Source: Apophysomyces variabilis | Taxonomy: Eukaryota > Mucoromycota > Mucoromycetes > Mucorales > Mucoraceae | NCBI GenBank assembly: GCA_002749535.1 | Contig: MZZL01000092.1 | Span: 1-51,796, forward strand | Length of the DNA stretch: 51,796 nt | Direction: 5' to 3' | Part shown: positions 47,326-51,796 of the stretch, one piece after another | Layout: each line of letters opens with the position of its first letter | Position numbering within the stretch: the stretch's first letter is position 1 | Notes under the pieces: model-generated | Told to the model about the DNA's origin: nothing | Databases searched by the model: none | The model's input: only the letters and a program-made list of their open reading frames with translations | Made by a program: the position numbers and the translations under genes

Positions 47326-49679
47326 TTGAAAAAATATGTTCCTACCAGCAGTCACATTAAAGCAAACTGGGAAGCGATTACTGGGGATTCCAGGATTTTA
47401 GCAACCTGTATGTCGACTTTGGAAGCGTATCTTCTACACTGTTCTACCACAGAAGAAACTGTCAGTCTCTACAGAATTTTAATATTGCACGAAGATCGCT
47501 TGATCTCTGACTCGATCCATCTGAAATCGTTCAGCGGGTTGAAGCTCAAAGAGCTATGGAAGGGAAGAATCGGACGAATGTGTCCGAAGGGCACAAATAT
47601 GGTAACCTAAATGAACTTTACCTTCCGAGACTTCTTATGCTGCAGTGTAGATTGTCGATGATGTGCCTCCCGATGCTTGGGATGAATTAGCTAGTAAATG
47701 CACGAAGGTACTGTTAGCATCTAACCAGTAGCGTGCCTTTAAGGCTGATATTATCCTTGAAAAGGCCTACCTGGATATGGCTCGAAACGAGATAAATTCT
47801 TATCGCGCCACGGTGACAGCCGACCTGTACAATAAGGAAACTGTAACTTACGGAGAACTTCTTTTGACCGAACAACTGGAAACGGTATATTTCGATATCT
47901 GTTTCAGTGTAAAATCATGCTATGTCAAGTTTCTAAATTACGATTCATGCGATAGGCTGGCAGGAAACGCACCTATGAAGACCTAGAAGTAAGTAGATGT
48001 CCATTGTTTATCCACACTGGATGTGATATTAAGCAGGATGTTTAAATAATAATAGGAAACCTCTAACCAATCGAGCGATTCTAGTTATAAACCAATTGAT
48101 GATAGCAGTTCCGAGGAGTATGCCACGTCAAGATCACCAACGCCAAGATTTCTTCATTTAGTCGGATCGGGCCTGGAAGAATACAGTCTTCCCAAAGATG
48201 CAGTCAAGGTCAGATTTAATTAAGCCATCATTATATTCCATGTTAAAGTAGACTCACCATTAGTGGGTCTCCGAAGATATCGATATAAGCAGTCAATTTC
48301 TACTTTTCGAAAGCATGCAGTCGAAGCTGCAAAGAAACTTGAACATCTTTCAATGTGTGAACAACTGTAAGCAGACTTTTTCAAATACGTAATTTTCTCA
48401 CTGATATTGTTATGTAGTGCGTTGAACTTTATTTTTCTTATTGACGATATTGTCCCGGAAGGACATATAATCAATCTGTCGACGTGGGAAGCGATCAGGA
48501 CTGTCATCAGAGGCGAATACAGCGTTAACTCGCTTTCGGATGCAGACGCTTTGTGGTGCTATCGCATTAATTCGGCTGCCAGAGAAAGTACTGAAAGCGC
48601 GAAAGAACTATTGAATGATTGGCGAAGGTTGGACAGCAGCTCGTCATCAATGATTTATCAAGATATATATTCGCAACTGTATGTATAGTGCTTCCTATGA
48701 CATCCGATTGCTTTAACTTTAAGCATAGGCTCTAAGCATATAGTAACCAGTACGATATTAACTTGGTTAATGAGGATACTTTTGTTTCCAATGTTCTTTA
48801 TCCCATTCTCAGGACGTATCTGCCTAACTCAAGCCTTATTCGCACAGAAGGGTAACGAATCTGCTGTCGTAAGAAACATTTAAATGCTGATAATATTCGG
48901 ACAGTGCTAATGGCGTAATGATGGGTTCGCGTGCGCGAAGGCAGAAATTCGACCCAAGTTCTGAAGGACGGAAAGCTGATTTTAGCGTGTTTACTGCAGA
49001 TGGGAAGAGAAGCCAGACGCTTCTTATCATGGAATGTAAACCTCCAAGGAGTTGTCCCGCTGTTAACAGCGATCTCGTTAAGATTGGTAATGCTATGAAA
49101 GACTGTCTTGATCATGCCATATATGCTGGAGCAGATGGAGAAGGAGTAGTTGTTTGCGGTTTTATATCGGAAGGTAAAAGGTTTTTGCGCTAGCTTATCA
49201 ACTACTTACTTTGTTAAACAGGTCCATGATGTCGAGTATTTGCAATGGATTTAAAGTATCATGGGATGTACCGGATGGTTGAGATAGGAAGGTTTTATAT
49301 ACCTATTGACCGGTATAATTTTGATGTACTCGTCTCCGCTTTCGAGACTATGTCCCTGCTTAGAGTAGGTGACTAAGCTATGGATATTATATTCTGAATT
49401 GCTCTTTGCAATGTACACTTGTAGGATATTGTTCATAGCTCGGCGAGAGCTTGTATGGACTCTATACGTGAAACACAAACCTCTCTCAGGTCAAGTATGA
49501 TGTTGCCATCATTTGATTCCCCGATACGTCTGGCAGATGCGCAAGTAAGGAGCTGTGAAAGATGTGGTTCATCTCGGTACGATCTAATTTCTTTTTATTT
49601 GTGTCGTTATTAGGTCAAAAAGATTTTAGAGAATATACCTGAGGAAGATTTACGGCGAGCTTGCCGAAAACTCTTTTAA
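47326..49679 (+). pseudogene. repeat-family protein with PD-(D/E)xK-like nuclease motif, two in-frame stops
   Basis: A chain of exons keeps phase: about 47326-47601, 47651-47908, 47956-47988, 48056-48366, 48418-48678, 48813-48851, 48905-49173, 49237-49364, 49425-49544, 49614-49679. The 5' end is incomplete, as the first exon lacks an ATG. The core exon (48905-49173) has GRKADFSVF ... QTLLIMECKPPRS, i.e. Asp then hydrophobic-ExK spacing as in restriction-endonuclease-like folds. Next come DLKYHGMYRMVEIGRFYIP and VLVSAFETMSLL. I know closely similar proteins as a large uncharacterised multicopy family in mucoralean genomes. Stops: TAG 47729-47731 and TAA 48221-48223 lie inside otherwise continuous frames. 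They may be nonsense mutations or hide short introns. Splice signals and the C-terminus (IPEEDLRRACRKLF) are intact, so decay is recent at most. Confidence 0.55.
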
Positions 49680-51389
49680 GAATTATTTCTTTTCTTTTAA
49701 TTAATTATTTTTTTAATCCAAAAAAAGTTTTTATTACTGTACTGCTAGGGAAGAATAAATATTGTTTGGCAGAGAAAATTGTCGTAATACCATTATTTTG
49801 AAAGAGAAACAGGAAGCAATAACCTAATTTTACTAAAGAAAAAGCTCAAAGTAAAAATTCCAAGACTGACCGAATGACTAACGAAAAGGTGAAAGTCTTT
49901 TATTTACTCAACTCAAATATACTTATGCAGAATTAGCAAAACTTATGCTCTTAATGCTCTATAATCGATTGCCGAACAATATGTACAGTAAACAAGCACA
50001 TCTAACTGCATTTTAAAACGGTTATGCTGCCTATTTTCATGTCATTTATATTTTAGAAAAGGGTTATTGACGTATAAAACGATAACAGAATGCTACAAAT
50101 AAACGAGATTGAAAAAGATGTTCTTTACTTTATGAATGATTGCTCTCTTAAATATCTTTAGAAACGCGTGCGGGTAAAAGCGGGTTGGGGTAGTTACTAA
50201 TATCTTTTGTAAAATCCATACGACCGGTATTGACACGTTAATCTTCTATCTTTTGATATTCTATGTTTGCTAGGGTCCCAACAACAGATGAATAGATTAT
50301 GAAGATGTTAGTGTTGTTGTATCTGCAAGTGATCAACAAAGATATTAAATGAAGCTCAGTCACATTCAGTGCTCTAAATCCAATTTTACTAGTCGAGACA
50401 TATAAAAGGGAGTAACTTATACTCTAAATAAAGGATATACCAAAGTCTCACAGTATTTTACTGTTCTCTTTTTCTCTTGCAATCTACACACGTATTTTCT
50501 TGACTTTTACTCAAATATTTCAAGTGTAACCTGATCCATACAGTCATTATAGCTGATATGTTCACTGACAGTCTAGACCTGATGTTTTATTCACTGAATA
50601 TAGTGATGTAATCATGTTAGATATAATACCACAGTTCCAGCATTCTATACTGCTTAGAGGGTTTTTCTTATTCTGCTTTTCTTTGACCAAGTGGATACAG
50701 ATAGCATGAATTCCTTCAATTAGTTCACTGATAAAATGGGTGTTGAATACAAAAGTAGACAATAAGATAAAAGGCCAGTATTAACCAGACTAAAAGCTAT
50801 CGATCAATTTTATTTCTCTTAATGATTATTTATATTAAATGTAAACACCTTTCAACTGAGATCGTAAAACTTTTCATGAGGCTTATTTTGATAATGCAAG
50901 ATCAAATAATAGAATGAATCAGATGTTCTTGATACAACAATAGTTTCCAAGGAACAATACAAGATCAGATCATTGATTGTATGCATCTAAAACCCAGTTG
51001 CATGACAGTAATCAGTACATCAGTTAACCTGAGTTTAAATAGCTTAATTCATAATCCGTTCAGTTGCCTCAAAGTGACAAGCTGAAATCGAATATTGACA
51101 GTTGTTGATTCATACATGGTTAATCATTAATCCATCGGTTATGAATACAACATAGCCCCCTTCTAGATGAAAGCATAGGAACTTTGTCTAAATATATAAG
51201 CTGTTATATATGTTAAAAAAGCCTTAATGTATAGTATGATGCAGTTGTATGTGTGAACATTTCAGGTTATGCGCGAAAGCATTTTTTGTCAGTAATAGTG
51301 AGATACGCCGATAAAAACCTAATAAAAAAAACCCAGTGGAAAAAAACAGTCTATAGGAGAAAAAGGACTGTATCCACTTGACTCGGAAG
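49680..51389. other. AT-rich region, possibly retrotransposon LTR
   Basis: No supported gene. On the minus strand, a purine tract (complement of 51155-51163) followed by TGTTG lies about 230 bases after the integrase stop, as expected for a polypurine tract and LTR start. The other LTR boundary may be near 50312, where TGTTGTTG occurs. TATA-like TATAAAAGG at 50401 is on the plus strand, which does not fit well. Confidence 0.3.
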
Positions 51390-51796
51390 TTATTTGCTAG
51401 TTTTGGTGCGCTTATTACGAGTAGCAATTTTACGTGTATTGACTGATTTCGGTAAAGTCTTGCGTTTGTTAGAAGAGGAATCCTTTTCAGCATTACGACG
51501 TCCCCAATACAACTCAATATACTTGGTTGAGTCGAAATGTTCAACTGGTTCCCAAGTATCATCAGAGGGATCAGGATAACCTTTCCATCGTACTCTATAT
51601 TCGTAATTTCCATGTGTACCTTTATGATCAATAACTGCTTGGATTTCATAATGATCATCATTGAGTTTTTCGAATTCATCAGGTATAACATTTGCCGCAG
51701 CCTTGTAGACTATATGTGATGTGGGAACATCTCTAGACAGAAGTGTGCCAGTTTTGTCTTTCAGTATATAGCTACCATTTTTTGTAATACCATGAA
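51390..51796 (-). CDS. Ty3/gypsy integrase C-terminus with chromodomain (partial)
   Basis: The minus-strand frame, open from the window edge to TAA at 51390-51392, reads SYILKDKTGTLLSRDVP, then a chromodomain (YEIQAVIDHK ... YEYRVRWKGYPDPSDDTWEP, then VEHF), then a basic tail (KRKTLPKS ... ATRNKRTKTSK). A beta-strand segment with D-G-x-L-x-R-x-VP just before a chromodomain is the standard end of chromovirus-type Ty3/gypsy pol polyproteins, where the chromodomain guides integration to marked chromatin. The aromatic cage positions Tyr and two Trp are present. Only the last 135 codons are inside the window, so it cannot be judged whether the element is intact. Confidence 0.75.
   Translation of the reverse strand, partial: HGITKNGSYILKDKTGTLLSRDVPTSHIVYKAAANVIPDEFEKLNDDHYEIQAVIDHKGTHGNYEYRVRWKGYPDPSDDTWEPVEHFDSTKYIELYWGRRNAEKDSSSNKRKTLPKSVNTRKIATRNKRTKTSK

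Noticed and set aside
1..51796. CRISPR arrays, prokaryotic operons or riboswitches
   Set aside because: No regularly spaced direct repeats were seen, and the spliceosomal introns show the DNA is eukaryotic.

Overview
The window looks like nuclear DNA of an early-diverging filamentous fungus, most probably a mucoralean (Mucoromycota). It is AT-rich, genes are split by many short GT-AG introns (mostly 43-100 nt, often with CTAAC/CTGAC-like branch sites), intergenic DNA is littered with decayed transposons, and several repeat-encoded protein families are of a kind I associate with Mucorales. The genus cannot be fixed from the sequence alone.

Layout. 1-10.4 kb is gene-poor, repeat-derived DNA. 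It holds a relic coding fragment near 1.5 kb, the 5' part of a DDE transposase at 4.5 kb, a small unknown spliced ORF at 7.2 kb, and a nearly full-length but decayed Fanzor (eukaryotic TnpB-like RNA-guided nuclease) at 7.5-10.1 kb. 10.5-16.7 kb is a compact block: an RBM5/10-like G-patch protein (+), an SLC35C2-type nucleotide-sugar/triose-phosphate transporter (+) and a kynurenine aminotransferase-type PLP enzyme (-). 16.88-20.59 kb is a complete, decaying Mutator-like element (MULE) with >100-bp terminal inverted repeats and a near-perfect 9-bp target duplication; its transposase appears fused to an OTU cysteine-protease domain. 21.4-23.2 kb is isocitrate lyase (-), with a MITE-like palindromic repeat just beyond its stop codon and a second copy at 25.8 kb. 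27.5-30.4 kb is a 13-exon gene, candidate ATRIP/Rad26 checkpoint protein. It is followed by a 115-aa unknown (-), an AT-hook-like nuclear protein (-), a 394-base assembly gap, a DeSI/PPPDE isopeptidase (-), a ThrE/PRM10-like membrane protein (+, with one questionable in-frame stop), a 180-aa unknown (-), a ZNF598/Hel2 RING ubiquitin ligase (+) and an AF9/ENL-type YEATS protein (-). 47.3-49.7 kb is a 12-exon repeat-family gene with a PD-(D/E)xK-like nuclease signature and two in-frame stops. The right edge carries the chromodomain end of a Ty3/gypsy-type integrase (-).

How it fits together. The cellular genes are housekeeping functions (glyoxylate cycle, tryptophan/kynurenine metabolism, splicing, transport, ribosome quality control, transcription elongation, checkpoint) and form no operon-like system. 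The unusual biology lies in the mobile fraction: a MULE whose transposase carries a deubiquitinase-like domain, a Fanzor with its RuvC residues and zinc finger still readable across an intron, a MITE family, and a possible expanded nuclease family. Exon joins were deduced by eye from splice signals, reading phase and family motifs. They are internally phase-consistent but not checked against transcripts.
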